Part shown: positions 1 to 11,430 of the stretch, piece by piece
How the letters are laid out: every line of letters starts with the position of its first letter
Position numbering within the stretch: position 1 is the stretch's first letter
NCBI GenBank assembly: GCA_019022495.1
Contig: JAFEKR010000004.1
Coordinates: forward strand, 806,001-870,000
Source: Epichloe hybrida
Taxonomy: Eukaryota > Ascomycota > Sordariomycetes > Hypocreales > Clavicipitaceae
Direction: 5' to 3'
Length of the DNA stretch: 64,000 bases
Notes under the pieces: model-generated
What the model was told of the DNA's origin: nothing
The model's input: only the letters and a program-made list of their open reading frames with translations
Databases searched by the model: none
Translations under genes and position numbers: made by a program

Positions 1-306
1 TATAATAAGTATACTATAGTAAAGTGCTTAAAGAAGCTATATTATAAATATTATCTTTTATTATAGTATATATTAAGTATATCCTAAGTAACTTACTTAG
101 TATACTTACTACCTTTCTTATTACTTAACTTTTAGTATCCTATAGGATTTCTAAAGCCTTACTAAGTCCTTACTATACTTATAAAGTAAATATTTATTAT
201 TAGTATATTCTTATTCTATAGCTTAGCTTTAATTAGGTTAGGTATTAAATTACCTTATTTTTATATATAGTATTTTTCCTTTAGTTAGTAAGATTTAATA
301 TTTAGT
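1..306. other. AT-rich RIP-degraded DNA, no gene
   Basis: Very AT-rich sequence dominated by TA dinucleotides, with stop codons in every frame. It is the left flank of copia element A and presumably continues at 7076 on the other side. I recognise no family in it. Confidence 0.6.
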
Positions 307-311
307 ATAAT

Positions 312-567
312 TGTTGATTCCTTCGGATCTTCATCGGTTCAATCGTAGCCAAAGACCAGACCAATTGTGGGTCCGGCGCGATGCACGCAATGCGATTAGC
401 TACATCAATTTGCCACCCCCTTTTGTGCCCTATATACGGATTTCGCCCACTTTTCTAGCATCTAGACTTTCCCTCTCTTCTCCCTCTTTCCTAGTAATCT
501 AACTATCTATTATTGACTTTAATTATATAGGATTTATTACCTGCGCAGGACCTTAGTAAATCTAACA
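312..567 (+). repeat. Copia A 5' LTR
   Basis: 256-bp LTR starting TGTTGATTCC. It is a match, apart from CpA/TpG transitions, to LTRs at 6815, 18812, 24776, 31304, 36908 and 40640. The GC-containing core (CCTGCGCAGG near the 3' end) survives RIP in most copies. A 63-codon frame inside the LTR is an accident of its composition. Confidence 0.92.
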
Positions 568-1489
568 CTAATTAGTGGTTAACTTTATAACTATAGATAA
601 GCTAGGTATCACAAGAAAAGACATTTCTACAGATACCACTGCCACTACCCCTTATTATGCCGTAATAGTTATTACGGTAAAGAGGCATAACTATATAAGT
701 GTGCTAAAGGAAGAGACTAGAATCCTAGTTGCAAGCTTGTTAGGCTTCTAAGGAATCGATCTATTAACCCTTAGGCTTAGGGATATAACTTTATTATATC
801 TATCTAGGATATTGTTGTTAATTATCGATTTTATTGTCTATCACGAGAAAACTAACCAAACAACCGAATCTATTACCGCGAGGTATTTATTTCAAACCCG
901 ACATTAAATAACCTTAGCTAAGCTAGCTAACATATCTATAACTTCTCTATAAATATTCCCTTTATCTAACAGACCTTTAATCTGTTCGTATAAGTATCTA
1001 CAGCTTGTTTTTTACCCCCTTTATTATTAGTGCTATTCGCCCTATACCTATTAGCAAGAAAGAGAGATTACCTCCTTCCCTTCTTTTTATAAAAAACAGG
1101 AAGTAGTAATTCCTATTATTCCCTTATTACTTTCCCTATTATTTTCTAGTTACTTTTAGAACTCCTGTTGCTTTCTTTATCTTTATTAATTTGTTCTTAT
1201 TGCTGCTTTTACTACTTCTACTGCTTTTTCTTCCGTTTTTCCTGTTTTCGCGATCTTCTAATTTCATTAGAGCAATAACGCTCCTAAAATACGAAAGAAG
1301 AACCTCGTAATAGCGATAAGCAAACACAAGAGCTTAATTAGTAGTAAAAACAACAAATTAGTAATATTCCTTTTATAGTTAAAGATAGCAGAGGAATCTA
1401 GACCTTTCATAAGAGGAAGGGCTGCTAGTAATAGTAAGGCTCTAATCATTACCCCTAAGAGACCTTAAAGGCATAAATTACCCCTATGC

Positions 1490-4400
1490 CTTTAATAGCT
1501 TACTTACGAATTCTTATATAACTAGAAAGAATTTATTAAGCTAAATCCAGAGACTACTACATAGCTTAAGCTTAATAACTAGATCGCAAGATTTATTAAC
1601 CTTAGTAAACATTAAGGATAGAGAGATAATAACCTATAGGAATTATTCTAAGAAGACTTTAAAGGCTAGTCTAAAGACACCTTTAAAAGGGCATCTAAGG
1701 ATGTCGTTAGAGAATTACATAATTCTCTACAAGATCACGGCGTTCTTATTAGGCAAGGCCTAGGATATTTAATCCTAGTATTACTTAAGGAAGTGCTTTA
1801 TTAAACCTTAATGCCCCTTTAGTTATAGGAAAGATTATAAGAAAGACTATAATCTTCCAAACCCCTAGAACCTTAATATTAATAGCCCTAATAACCTACC
1901 CTAGAAATTAACCTTCCCTAACCCTAGAGATTACTTAAACTCTTATAAGAACCCCTATAATAATCCCTATTATATTAATAGCTCTATCCAGATAATCATT
2001 ATTAAGAATAACTAGTAGACTATTATTTATAATAAATTATGCCTTTATAGCAATTCCCCTCTAAAGATTAAATCACAAAGAAGATCTCAGAGCTTATAAA
2101 GATATATAAGGATAGCAACTGCTATAGTAGAAAGCTATATAACTTCTTAACACTAAAGATCACGCTCTTTAAAAACAAGTGTAATAGAATTAACCTTCCT
2201 TAAACGTATTATTAGAAGGCTTTCCCTATTATATTAATAGGTAATACTAAGCAATACTACCTTAATTACCTCTTTAGGAATAACTATTCCTATAAAGAGA
2301 TAATTACTTATGTTTATTAACGCTTTAAGATAGAAAGCAACTAGTAATTCTATTACCGTAAATAGAGTAGCATAACACTAAAGAGTATAATTAAGAGGAA
2401 CCCTAATAAAAGCAAGCTTAAGTGCCTTAAGATTATATTATTAACCCTTAAGAAAATCCACAGAGGCCTATACCCTACTAAGATAGTAAATACTAAACTC
2501 TATAAGTAAGCCTTAAACACTATAGCTAGTATGCCTAAATATTAGATAGTGGAATACATATACTTCGTAGGCTTTAAGAGTCTTGCTAGAGACCTCTGTA
2601 AGGTAATTACTATTACGGAATTAAATAAGAAGTTCTCCTAATACCTTTAGTACTAATAAGGAGACCCTCTAGAGGCTATATTTACTAATCATTAGTATAG
2701 ATAGCAATCATCCCCCCACAGCAGAGGAAGCTATTATAGGCAAAGCCCTAGGCTAAGCACTAAGCGCTGCTTTATATATAGTAAGAGCGGCTACTAGTCC
2801 TTTAATTACTTTGCTAAAAAACATTAAAAGGAAAAGGACTGCTAGTAGGCTAGTAAAACATATTATACACCCCCTTTAGAGAAGAGATTCTAGGCATTCC
2901 TTACCTCCTATAAAGGGTAGGATAATAATAAGCCTAATAAAGGCTTAGGTTAGAATTAGGAATTATATCTTTTAGCTTACATAGAAGCTAAAGATAATAA
3001 TAATAATGTGAAGGAGCTACTATTAATAACACACCTAAGCATTATATAATTCTTCTACTCCGGATTATAGACTAACCACAATACCACTAATATTAATATC
3101 CTTGTGACCCTAAATAATTAAGCCTTCTAACACGTATTCCTTAGGTAAGAGCTTTATAAGCTATAAGAGTGTAATAAAGGCTTGATTTACTATATCTCTA
3201 AAGAATAATATTCTAAAGAGGTCTTTAGAGGGATTATACCTAACACTAGCGCTATAGGAAAGTTAACTATAGGAGAGGCATAAGTAAAGGCTCTATTAAG
3301 ATTAATACCTTTATTAAAGGTAACCCCTTATAAACCCTAAATTATTATATTTAGCGCTAGATTAGCGGTTACAAGAGAAATCCTTTATATGCCCATGGAA
3401 CTTAGAGAGCTTAAATTCTATATCCTTAACATAGCTACCCCCTTTCTCTTCTTAATTACTAATATAAATAAGATACAAGTTAAGATTAATAACCTTACTA
3501 ACATACTTATCTAAGGCAATAAGACTATACCTATTATATAATAATAGGGATATCCTTAGTAGTTACTAGAAGCAAAGGAAACAGTTACCTTCCACCTTTT
3601 AGAAGGAGATATCTATTAATTACATTGTTAACTTAGTTATCCTTTTATTTAATAACTCACAAAGATCCTTCACTAAGCTAGCCATGAAGTTAAGCGCTAG
3701 GTAATTAAGGAATTAACCAAAGTCTGCTACTATTACTAGATACATAGAAAGGCCCCTGGTTGATTTAAGTTTATAATCAAAGATAACTACGAATTTAACT
3801 ACGAGATTATCATTAATATTATGTAAATCGATAGCTGACTAGTGCTTTACATTGTTAATTTAGCAATATTGTTCTAGGTAGCCTAATTCCTTAATTTAAA
3901 GAAGTAGAAGGCTTAAGACATCTAGGATGTAATCCGCGAATATTAGATTAATACTTATCTCGGACCTCTAGATTAGATTATCCATGATGCTAGTAATAAC
4001 TTTGCTTTCGCTAAGTTTAGATATTATGCTTAATTAATATTAATTAAAACTAGTAAGATGCTAATTAAAGCCTATAATAGCATTAGAAAGGTTAAGAGAT
4101 ACTATAGACCTCTACGCTAAGCCTATAATATCATTATAGACTTAATTAGAACGGATCTTACGCTAGAGCAACGCCTCTAAATGGCTGTCAAGGCTATTAA
4201 CGACTCTATAGGCCTAAATAGTATTATCCTAACTATGCTAGTCTTTAGAGGCTACCTATAGATAATAGATAAGTTACCGCTAAGCGTCTTTGTTATTTAA
4301 TATACTAAGGTAATTCATAAGGCGACGGATAAAGTCTGATGTCTTCTAGCTTTATAGCAGGTTTATAATGCCCTTAGAGCCTGGAATAGTCCTAATATAG

Positions 4401-6700
4401 CGCCTATATATTAGCTGCCCCTATAGGCTAATGTACATATATAGAGAGAGAAAGGTAGCTAGTATAGCCCTTATAAGCTGCTTGCTAATAATAGAGAGAC
4501 CTATACTATTAATATACCTTATAGCCTAGCGAAGTTCTACTCTATAGTAGTAAAGCCTTATTATAAAGACCTATATATTACAGAGGGACTAGAGTAGTAG
4601 GAGATAAAGCCCTATAATCTACTAGAGTAATAGCTAAGTAATGTAAAGAAAGAAGGAGCTATATAACTAACTACTATAGATAAAAGAGATTCTCTAATAG
4701 AAGATAGCGAAGAGCTGCAGGTACTAGCTAAGAGAAAGTAAGGGAGACTAAGAAAGGCCCTTATAGTGTAATTTATAAGTGTAGGAGAATCTAATAAAGA
4801 GGCTTATAAAGCCTAAAAGGCCCTAAGGGGAAGCTATTAAGTTAAAGACTTATTACCACGCCCTAAAGGAATAAAAGTAAGGAAAAGAAGACCTTATAGC
4901 CTTAAGAAGGATATTAGCCTAGTTTAACTTTAGGTACTTATAAATAAAGATTAAGAGGAGGCCTTTATTTAAGAGGTTATAACTAGAGGGATGCTAAGCA
5001 TAGTATTTCTTATAGTAAAGGAAGAGGCTAATTAGAACCTTACTCTTTAGCTCCGCTAAGAAGGAAGGATTACGACCCTAGGAAAACCCTTTAAATAATC
5101 CGATTAAGCTAAGATTAACGCTTTGTAAGCTTATGATATGTTTAAATTCATTAAGTTTAACCTAGCGAAGCATAGAGGTCATAGAATCTTTAATTCTTAT
5201 ATAGTTAGAGAGATTAAAGGCAAAGGAATAGACTTGCTATACGAGAAATCTTATCTTATTATATAAGGCTATAATAACAAAGGAAAGGAATTCATCCTAA
5301 CGCAATCGCTGACAATATAATAAGCAAGCCAACAACTTATTATAGCTATCGCTCTATTATTAAGAAAAAGAGGCATTTACCTTTGGATTCGTGATATCAC
5401 GTAAGCCTACACTTAATCGCACATAGTGCTAATAAGGCTAATTATCGTGAGATTACCAAAGCAAATTGCATATCTCTTTCTAGAAGGGACTGTAATTAAA
5501 TTGATTAGACCTCTTTATAGGATTGCAGAGGCTAGAACCCACTAGTAGGCAACGTACTTCCGTTACCATAGGGATAACCTTAATATAATAACCTTAACCT
5601 ACAATCCCTGCTTGTTAATTATAGCCCTAAATAATAAGAATCTCTTTAGTATTATTGGAATGTAAACTAACGATATATTAGGCCTAAGCGATGATAACTT
5701 CTTCTAAAAAGAAGAGAAAGAGCTCTAGAAGGCTAATTTTATAGCTAAAGAAAAGTAATAATTAACCACTAAGAACCCCCTTATCTTTAATAGCTGTATC
5801 TTGACCTAGAATACTGATAATTTGCTAATCTTGACTTAGAAAGGTTAGAGTTAGAAGATTAAGGAAGTTAATCCTTAATCCTTAATAGTAAAGTAAGATT
5901 ATATAGAGCAATAAGCACGAGGAAGCTATATTATAACTATGTGTTAACCGGAGGCTTTGTATAACCTTTTAATTATAGCTTAACACTAAGAGCCCTTTAT
6001 GGAAGATATTGTATATCTTAATAAACGCCTTAAATGGCAGATTAAGAATTAATAACGCGGACTGCGATATATTCCTTTAGTCCTTAAGGAGGCAAAGCTC
6101 TTTGTGTTTGTAGATAGATTGCTTGCTAACAACAAGGATTTGAGCTTATAGATTAGATATGTGATTGTGATTAGTAATGAGATAATGTAAGATAATAATA
6201 CCTTTATTGTAAAAGGTAATATTATTACGTATAGCTTAATAAAGAGTAAGAGAGTTACTTGTAGCGCGCTTGCCTCTAAGTTATATAGTATAGTTTAAGG
6301 TGTAGATATTACCTACGCGATTTCCATGACTTTACATTAAATCACGGATTAATTGAAGATACCTTGAATTCCTATGATTCTTTGTACTAACTCTTTTTTA
6401 TTATATAAATATCTTATAAAGCTAGGAACCACGAAGGAGAAGAGACTAATGATTAATATTATAGCTCTTTGTTAATTGTATAAAAGGCATAAGATCTACG
6501 AAGTTAGGTGGATTAATAGCAATAATAATCCGGCGGATACGATAATAAAAGCATTGCTAAATTTATTACTTTTCTCTTTGATTAATTTAAATGAATTAAC
6601 GATTCGTATTAAAGAATAGGTAAAGAGACCTATAATATTAAGGGATAGGAGCTTAGGTAAGGACTAACGGATTAATTTAATTAACTAATACTATAATAGC
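1490..6700 (+). pseudogene. Gag-pol remnant of copia A
   Basis: Conceptual translation with many stops still shows a gag region (about 1490-2700), a CCHC-like zinc knuckle (about 2765-2830), an integrase region (about 3650-4200), a reverse transcriptase (about 5440-5700, with RPLY...IAEA followed by a TYNPCLL-like segment) and an RNase H segment (about 6090-6200, FVDR...NNKDL). The polyprotein is non-functional. The order integrase before reverse transcriptase supports Ty1/copia. Confidence 0.8.
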
Positions 6701-6814
6701 TAATTAGAGTAGCGGATTCCTATTAAGGGATCCACTTATGTACACTTTTCTTTAATCTGATTTTTATTACGTTTTTAAGCTCTTTAGCCACAAAGGAAAA
6801 AGAGAGATTACTAG

Positions 6815-7070
6815 TGTTAATTCCTTCGGATCTTCATCGGTTTAATTGTGGCTAAAGACTAGACTAATTATGGGTCTGGCGTAATGCACGTAATGCGATT
6901 GGCTGCATTAATTCGCCACCCCCTTTTGTGCCCCACATACGGATTTCGCCCACTTTTCTAGCATCTAGACTTTCCCTCTCTTCTCCCTCTTTCCTAGTAA
7001 TCTAACTATCTATCATCGACTTCAATCATACGGGATTTATTACCTGCGCAGGACCTTGGTGAATCCAACA
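6815..7070 (+). repeat. Copia A 3' LTR
   Basis: 256 bp, the same length as the 5' LTR of this element, and followed directly by the target duplication ATAAT. The differences from the 5' LTR that I checked are RIP-type transitions. Confidence 0.92.
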
Positions 7071-7075
7071 ATAAT

Positions 7076-8165
7076 ACTTTAATAGTAAGCTATAGTTACT
7101 ATATAATTAGCTTAAGGTATATCTTACCTAATACTATAGTCCCTTATTTACTTATTAAGCACTATATATAACTTAAATAACTTTACTAAGTTTACTTACC
7201 TAAGCCCCTTAGCTAAGGCTAGCTTTTATTTAAAGTAAATATAAAAGTTACTAAACCTCTTATTTTATTATTATATTAACTAGTTAAGTTTTATAATTAC
7301 TATTTCCTAGTAGTAAGAGTTATTAAATATTTCCTTTAAATAGTCTAGAAGTCTAAATAAATAAAAGTTCTTTAAGTAACCTTTCTTAAAAAAAGGTATA
7401 ACTTATACTTAAACCTTAGGTAATAAGTTCTAGTAAATAAAGTATTACTAATCCTAATTACTACTAATAAACTCCTTATTTACTAGTAGCTTATAAATTA
7501 TAAAGCCTTTCTAAGCTATAAATAAAACCTTATTATTATTAAAAAAAAGGCTTATAAGTAAAGGTTTTTACTTAATCTAAGTTAGTATAAGTACTATATT
7601 TTATAAATTAGCTAAGTACTAAATTTATACTACTTACTATTATACTTATTATTATAGGAGTACTAACTTATTAGTATTTATTATATCTAGTAGTAATAGT
7701 ATATTCTTTAGCTTAGTTATTTCTATAGTAAAGAATAATATATATTATAAACTAGCCTTATAGCTACTATATATAAGTATTTAGAATAAGAATATTATTC
7801 TTATAAAAGAAAAAAGAAATTATACTAGTAGTTATATAGTATTTAGATATATAGCCTCTTATGCGTGGTTTATGTATAGTTTATATAAAGCCCTAACCTA
7901 GCCGCACTAAGTACATATACTTTCCGGAGACTTTCCGGAGCCGGACTTAACCTAAGCTTATAGCTCGAGTCCATAATAATCTCTTCGTATACCTTAGATT
8001 ATTAGCTTTAATAAATATCTTAGCTATAAGGGGTATATTAGGAAAAGCTCCTTAAAGTATTAAATATATAGGTATAGATTATATATGAACTAGGATAAAA
8101 CCTATTATAAGATATTAGTAGAGATAAATATATTAGAAGTACCTCCGTAGACTAGTTATTACTAT
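7076..8165. other. AT-rich RIP block, unidentified host of element A
   Basis: RIP-type AT-rich sequence without readable domains. A less degraded patch near 7920-7970 contains a short duplicated CTTTCCGGAG. The block ends sharply near 8165, where base composition returns to normal. It is probably an older repeat into which copia A inserted; no LTR or TIR pair could be matched. Confidence 0.45.
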
Positions 8166-8436
8166 AGCGCACTATGTACCTTTTAGGTACAAAAGTCAGG
8201 TGCCGTCTGCACCTCTGATTGATCGAATTGAACATTTTTTTATCATCTATTTACACCCCTACCTGACAGGGGGGAACCCTTCGGGCGTAATACACGTAAT
8301 AATAGTAATGTTATCAGTCGCCATACATAGTACAGTAGGTCGGCAAAAGTTCCGGGTAGACCCCACATCCGCGTCGCGCCAACGCGTCTCCTCCCGGGGT
8401 GTCCTCCTCCTTCCACCCCCATTATCTCCACGAATA

Positions 8437-8904
8437 ATGCCGCTGGTGACACCAAAAAAAAACACTGGAGCCCTCACAAGAGAGGGAGGGTTGTTGCTCT
8501 CGTTGATTTTGATGTTCCAGCGCCCTTCGTTGCGGCGCAAGAGGGAATTTCCCCTCGGTCGGTCCACGGCATCGTCAGACGCTACCGGACTCAAAGCAAG
8601 GGTCAATCTTTGCCGCGCTCGGGGCGCCCCTCAATCATTACCGAATCGGACAAAAGATATATCCTTCGATGCATCAAGAACGACCCTTTCATCTCGTTCA
8701 ATCAGCGTCTTCAGGCGGCAAGTCTACGTTGCTCGGCAAGGACTTTAACCCGATGGCTCCAGACACAGGGAATACAATATCACCGCGCACTCAAACGCCC
8801 AAAACTTAGTCAACAAGCCGCCGATGCGCGCCTCGCTTGGGCCAATAGATATTACAGAAAGCCAGCTTCATTTTGGTATATATGGATCTTCTCTGACGAG
8901 TCGG
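8437..8904 (+). pseudogene. Tc1/mariner-type transposase remnant, frameshifted and truncated
   Basis: The frame used from 8478 on encodes the N-terminal half of a fungal Tc1/mariner transposase. A first helix-turn-helix runs from KRGRVVALVDF to SPRSVHGIVRRYR. The GRPS linker and second DNA-binding helices (ESDKRYILRCIKNDP, SARTLTRWLQ) follow, then the conserved RLAWANRY stretch and the first catalytic aspartate in IFSDES at about 8904. The likely start (ATG at 8437) lies in another frame, so a frameshift near 8478 separates it from the helix-turn-helix. After SDES the similarity stops abruptly and the rest of the DDE/D catalytic domain is absent. Only relics of the terminal repeats may remain upstream. 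Confidence 0.75.
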
Positions 8905-9026
8905 ACCCTGTAAAAACGGCGGTGAACCTGGGTCCGTCAAGTCGGGCACCGCCCGTGATACTACATGGATCTCTGGTGAACCAATTCTACAGCAGAGCCA
9001 CAGGTGACAGGTCCCATCGCCGTGAT

Positions 9027-9300
9027 GAAATTTTCATCCCTATGGTCAATTCCTCCGACCTCGATGTCTCCTGCAACTGCCTCAACAGAAGCGCCTGCGG
9101 CAGTAATCTGGGCCAAAGAAATATCCTACCATGCCAGGTCAGCAGAGTCTGGGCAAGCCGTCGTGGAAATTCCATCCTGGTCAATTCCCCGTACCTCGAT
9201 GTTTCCTGCTCCTGCCTCAGCAGAAGCATCTGCGGCAGTGATTTGGGCCAAAGAAATATTCTACCACGTCATGTCAGCAGAGCCTGGACAAGCCGTCATA
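9027..9300 (+). repeat. Two tandem 135-bp units, in frame
   Basis: Two adjacent copies with a period of 135 bp (GGTCAATTCC at 9044 and again at 9179), about 85% alike by eye. The period is 45 codons. One plus-strand frame, open from about 8980 to 9363, stays open through both units, giving two related 45-residue repeats (each with AAVIWAKEI). Several differences between units are synonymous in that frame (CCT/CCC, GTA/GTG, ATC/ATT, CAT/CAC). This may be the last exon of an unrecognised gene; no upstream exon could be fixed. The right unit overlaps the 3' end of the minus-strand membrane-protein gene. Confidence 0.6.
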
Positions 9301-10123
9301 TACAGAAATTTGGGGGCTCACGGAAATTGGCTGCTGCCCGCTCCTATCATTTCCTCTCCATAGGTGCCATATGTACTTCTCCATGATGGGAACGATGCAT
9401 AAGAAGCACTGAACCATGAATTGCCATTCGAATTGACCGGCAAGATTGCCAAAAAGAACTCCACCGGACGTTACCGACACCAGGATGCTGGTTCCTACTA
9501 GAACCCATAGCCGTCGGATCGAGTTCGAGTCATAGTGTTTTGCCATTACAAGCGCATATATTGCGGCAGCGGCAACATCAATATGAGAAATGAGAGGAAA
9601 GGCCCACAAAATTTCAACGTGAAATCGGAGCAGGATCCAGAGGCCAAAAGTGACGACGATGCCTTGGACCATTAGTCCCGTCCAGAAAATGAAATTTGCC
9701 CATCTCTTTGTCGTGAAGGGAATACATCTGTCGTGAAGAAGAACAATGCGCAAAGGATAGAGCACTTCGACTACCTGTGACTTCATCAGTGGAGGTCCAT
9801 AGGAATGTAGGAACACAGCAAATGCGTCGTCTTACCTGAACGGTATTGATTGATAAAATTGTAGAGAGTTTCCATGCGATAGAACAAGGGAAACCGACCC
9901 TTGAAGAGACATTTCCACTCCTAAAAGCGCCGAAAAAAACAATAGGAATAACGGCGACAAGCACCCAAGCAATGCAGATCCAGACCAAGGTCAAGTATCT
10001 TTTGTCGGACCGCTTTTCATTACTGTTTACAATCCAAAAAACGAGAAAAATTTCAAACATCAAAATAAGACCGAAGGAGATACTGGCTTCGGTAACCGCG
10101 CCTACTGTAATGTCAGGCTCCAT
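9274..10123 (-). CDS. Two-exon seven-helix membrane protein, unknown function
   Basis: Exons 10123-9836 and 9774-9274 are joined across a 61-bp GT-AG intron (GTAAGA...TCACAG) with phase 0, giving about 262 residues. The start is the first ATG in frame; the frame has a stop upstream and no other ATG. About seven hydrophobic helices are visible: IS..GLILMFEIFLVFW, LTLVWICIAWVLVAVIPIVFF, one spanning the exon junction, IFWTGLMVQGIVVTFGLWILL, FPLISHIDVAAAAIYALV, VLVGTSILVSVTSGGVLF and FMVQCFLCIVPIM. Size and topology resemble small integral-membrane enzymes such as the fungal membrane terpene cyclases, but I could not match their key residues, so no function is assigned. The last ten or so codons lie in the 135-bp duplication, so the C-terminus may be altered. 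Its only neighbours are transposon remnants. Confidence 0.6.
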
Positions 10124-10600
10124 CCCGATCAAAGTGGGCTGTATGTGGCAATAAGGTTGCCAATGAACACTTGAAGATCATGCTTTCAACCGTTGTTTCT
10201 GAATATATGGGGAAGTGGAATTTAAGTACCTCAACAGATCTGTTGTTCATTGCTGAGGAAAGGAAGGAGAGCTCACCAGCGGCCGCTCAGCCGCGCTGGC
10301 CCACGGTATGCATGGAGTTGAGGCAAGGCCCATGGAATCCCATGTCCTTTTTGAACGGGGAATGGGAGAGGAGGTGTAATCTCCGTCCGCAAATTACAAG
10401 TTTCTAGTCGTAAATATGTCCTTTTTGGAGAAAGATCTTGTACCAAACCAACAGCTCTCCTTCGGATAGCATACGCACGGGCAGAGCCTGGAAGTGACAC
10501 GGATGTCCAATCATGGCTGATAGAGAAGGAACCACCCGACGAAGCGGAGAAGAGGGGAAGTTTGGGAACTTAGGCCGGATGGGAAATCGGGGAACCCTTG
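10124..10600. other. Non-coding stretch upstream of the membrane-protein gene
   Basis: Normal base composition. Short open frames on both strands lack recognisable similarity, and I support no gene here. It would contain the promoter of the minus-strand membrane-protein gene. It ends at the 9-bp target duplication of the adjacent MITE (10592-10600). Confidence 0.4.
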
Positions 10601-11024
10601 GGGGTTACAGTAAATCTCGGCTGCAACAAAGTTGATCTCGTATCCAGGGTAGGGCCTTGTGACGGGCAGAATAGTATATGCCTTGCATATGCTAGGCATA
10701 TGCTAACGTATAGTATAAATTATATAATAGGGCAGCATATACCTAGCATATGCAAAGTTATAGCACTATATTATAGGGCATATACTACCTATAGCCCCTA
10801 TAACTAGCAAATTAATTAACGAATTGATTGACGAATTGATTGACGAATTGATTGACGAATTGACGAATTAACGAACTTCGCACTAATACACTGTGGTCTT
10901 TAGCATATGCTAAGCATATGCTAAGCATATGCCGAGATTCTTTACCGCCTACCTAATCTAGACTTAGAGGCTCCACCCTGGATACGAGATCAACTTTGTT
11001 GCAGCCGAGATTTACTGTATGCCC
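10601..11024. mobile_element. MULE-like MITE, copy 1 (424 bp)
   Basis: Terminal inverted repeats of about 50 bp: the left end begins GGGGTTACAGTAAATCTCGG, and the reverse complement of the right end begins GGGCATACAGTAAATCTCGG. They are flanked by a perfect 9-bp duplication GAACCCTTG at 10592-10600 and 11025-11033. A 9-bp duplication and long TIRs fit a Mutator-like non-autonomous element. The interior is AT-rich, with repeated palindromic GCATATGC motifs and a 12-bp minisatellite (GACGAATTGATT units, about 10815-10875). No coding capacity. A shorter relative lies at 58163-58322. Confidence 0.9.
10815..10875. repeat. 12-bp minisatellite inside the MITE
   Basis: Three to four head-to-tail units of GACGAATTGATT, flanked by the degenerate forms AATTAACGAA and GACGAATTAACGAAC. 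It is absent from the shorter MITE copy at 58163-58322. Confidence 0.75.
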
Positions 11025-11247
11025 GAACCCTTGAGAACCAGGATGCTATGAGCAGGGATTAATTTTGGGAACTTGGCCGAGGTGGCAGCCTGCAGGAGGG
11101 GAATTTTGGGAACTTAGATAACATGTGACCAAATTTTAGGTGAGAGGCACCCAGAAGTAACGGTATAAGAACACGTCAACCCCGCGGGCCCTCCGGAGAA
11201 TTATCAAACCACTCGTTCTGACTAGGCCATTGCCAAATTCCCAAACA

Positions 11248-11430
11248 ATGCCTGAACCATCATCCACTACTTCTGGAAGTGGCGGGGGTAATAAACCCAA
11301 CTCTGGCTCGAAGCGACAGAAAAAAGACACAGATCCTCTTGATAACGCCATTCGAAATAACAATCCAGATCTCAAGGATGTGATCAAGAAAGGGCGGGAT
11401 TCGAAAGAGAGGCGGCAGAAGAAGCATTGA
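11248..11430 (+). CDS. Possible small basic protein (60 aa)
   Basis: ATG at 11248 in a reasonable context (AAACAATGCC) opens a 60-codon frame rich in Ser/Gly and then Lys/Arg (ending KERRQKKH). Codon use is not unlike the neighbouring genes. No family is recognised. It lies between the MITE and the left end of the 30-kb retrotransposon cluster and could be a fragment of a gene or a chance frame; a longer minus-strand frame overlaps it but looks less protein-like. Confidence 0.3.
   Translation: MPEPSSTTSGSGGGNKPNSGSKRQKKDTDPLDNAIRNNNPDLKDVIKKGRDSKERRQKKH

Larger units (their letters stand above)
312..7070 (+). mobile_element. Copia element A, full length, RIP-killed
   Basis: A complete 6759-bp LTR retrotransposon on the plus strand. 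Two 256-bp LTRs begin TGTT and end AACA, and the 5-bp target duplication ATAAT occurs at 307-311 and 7071-7075. A purine-rich tract (AAAGGAAAAAGAGAGA) lies just before the 3' LTR. Domain order is gag, integrase, reverse transcriptase, RNase H, which is the Ty1/copia order. Every frame is full of stops produced by C-to-T and G-to-A changes at CpA/TpG. Elements B, D and E are the same family in the opposite orientation, and net sizes agree (B about 6.76 kb after removing its insertion, D 6.78 kb). Confidence 0.93.

Noticed and set aside
323..350. tRNA-like B-box (GGTTCAATC) in the copia LTR
   Set aside because: No A box at the correct distance and no cloverleaf; the motif is just part of the LTR.
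311..502. Conserved 60-odd codon frame also seen at 24841-25032 and 36961-37170
   Set aside because: It lies wholly inside the 256-bp copia LTR. Conservation follows from the LTR being one family, and the frame crosses both strands' regulatory sequence; there is no evidence that it is translated.
1139..1327. Lys/Ser/Arg-rich antisense frame, also at 36146-36334
   Set aside because: Antisense to the gag leader of copia A and E. AT-rich antisense gives Lys/Asn codons that escape RIP stops, and in the less mutated D the frame is broken.
8200..8748. 182-codon plus-strand frame
   Set aside because: A wrong-frame reading over the Tc1 transposase. The neighbouring frame carries the helix-turn-helix motifs, so only the short stretch from the ATG at 8437 to about 8478 is likely ancestral.
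8905..9386. Continuation of the transposase frame after SDES
   Set aside because: No transposase similarity remains after the first catalytic aspartate; the frame simply runs through unrelated sequence and the tandem duplication.
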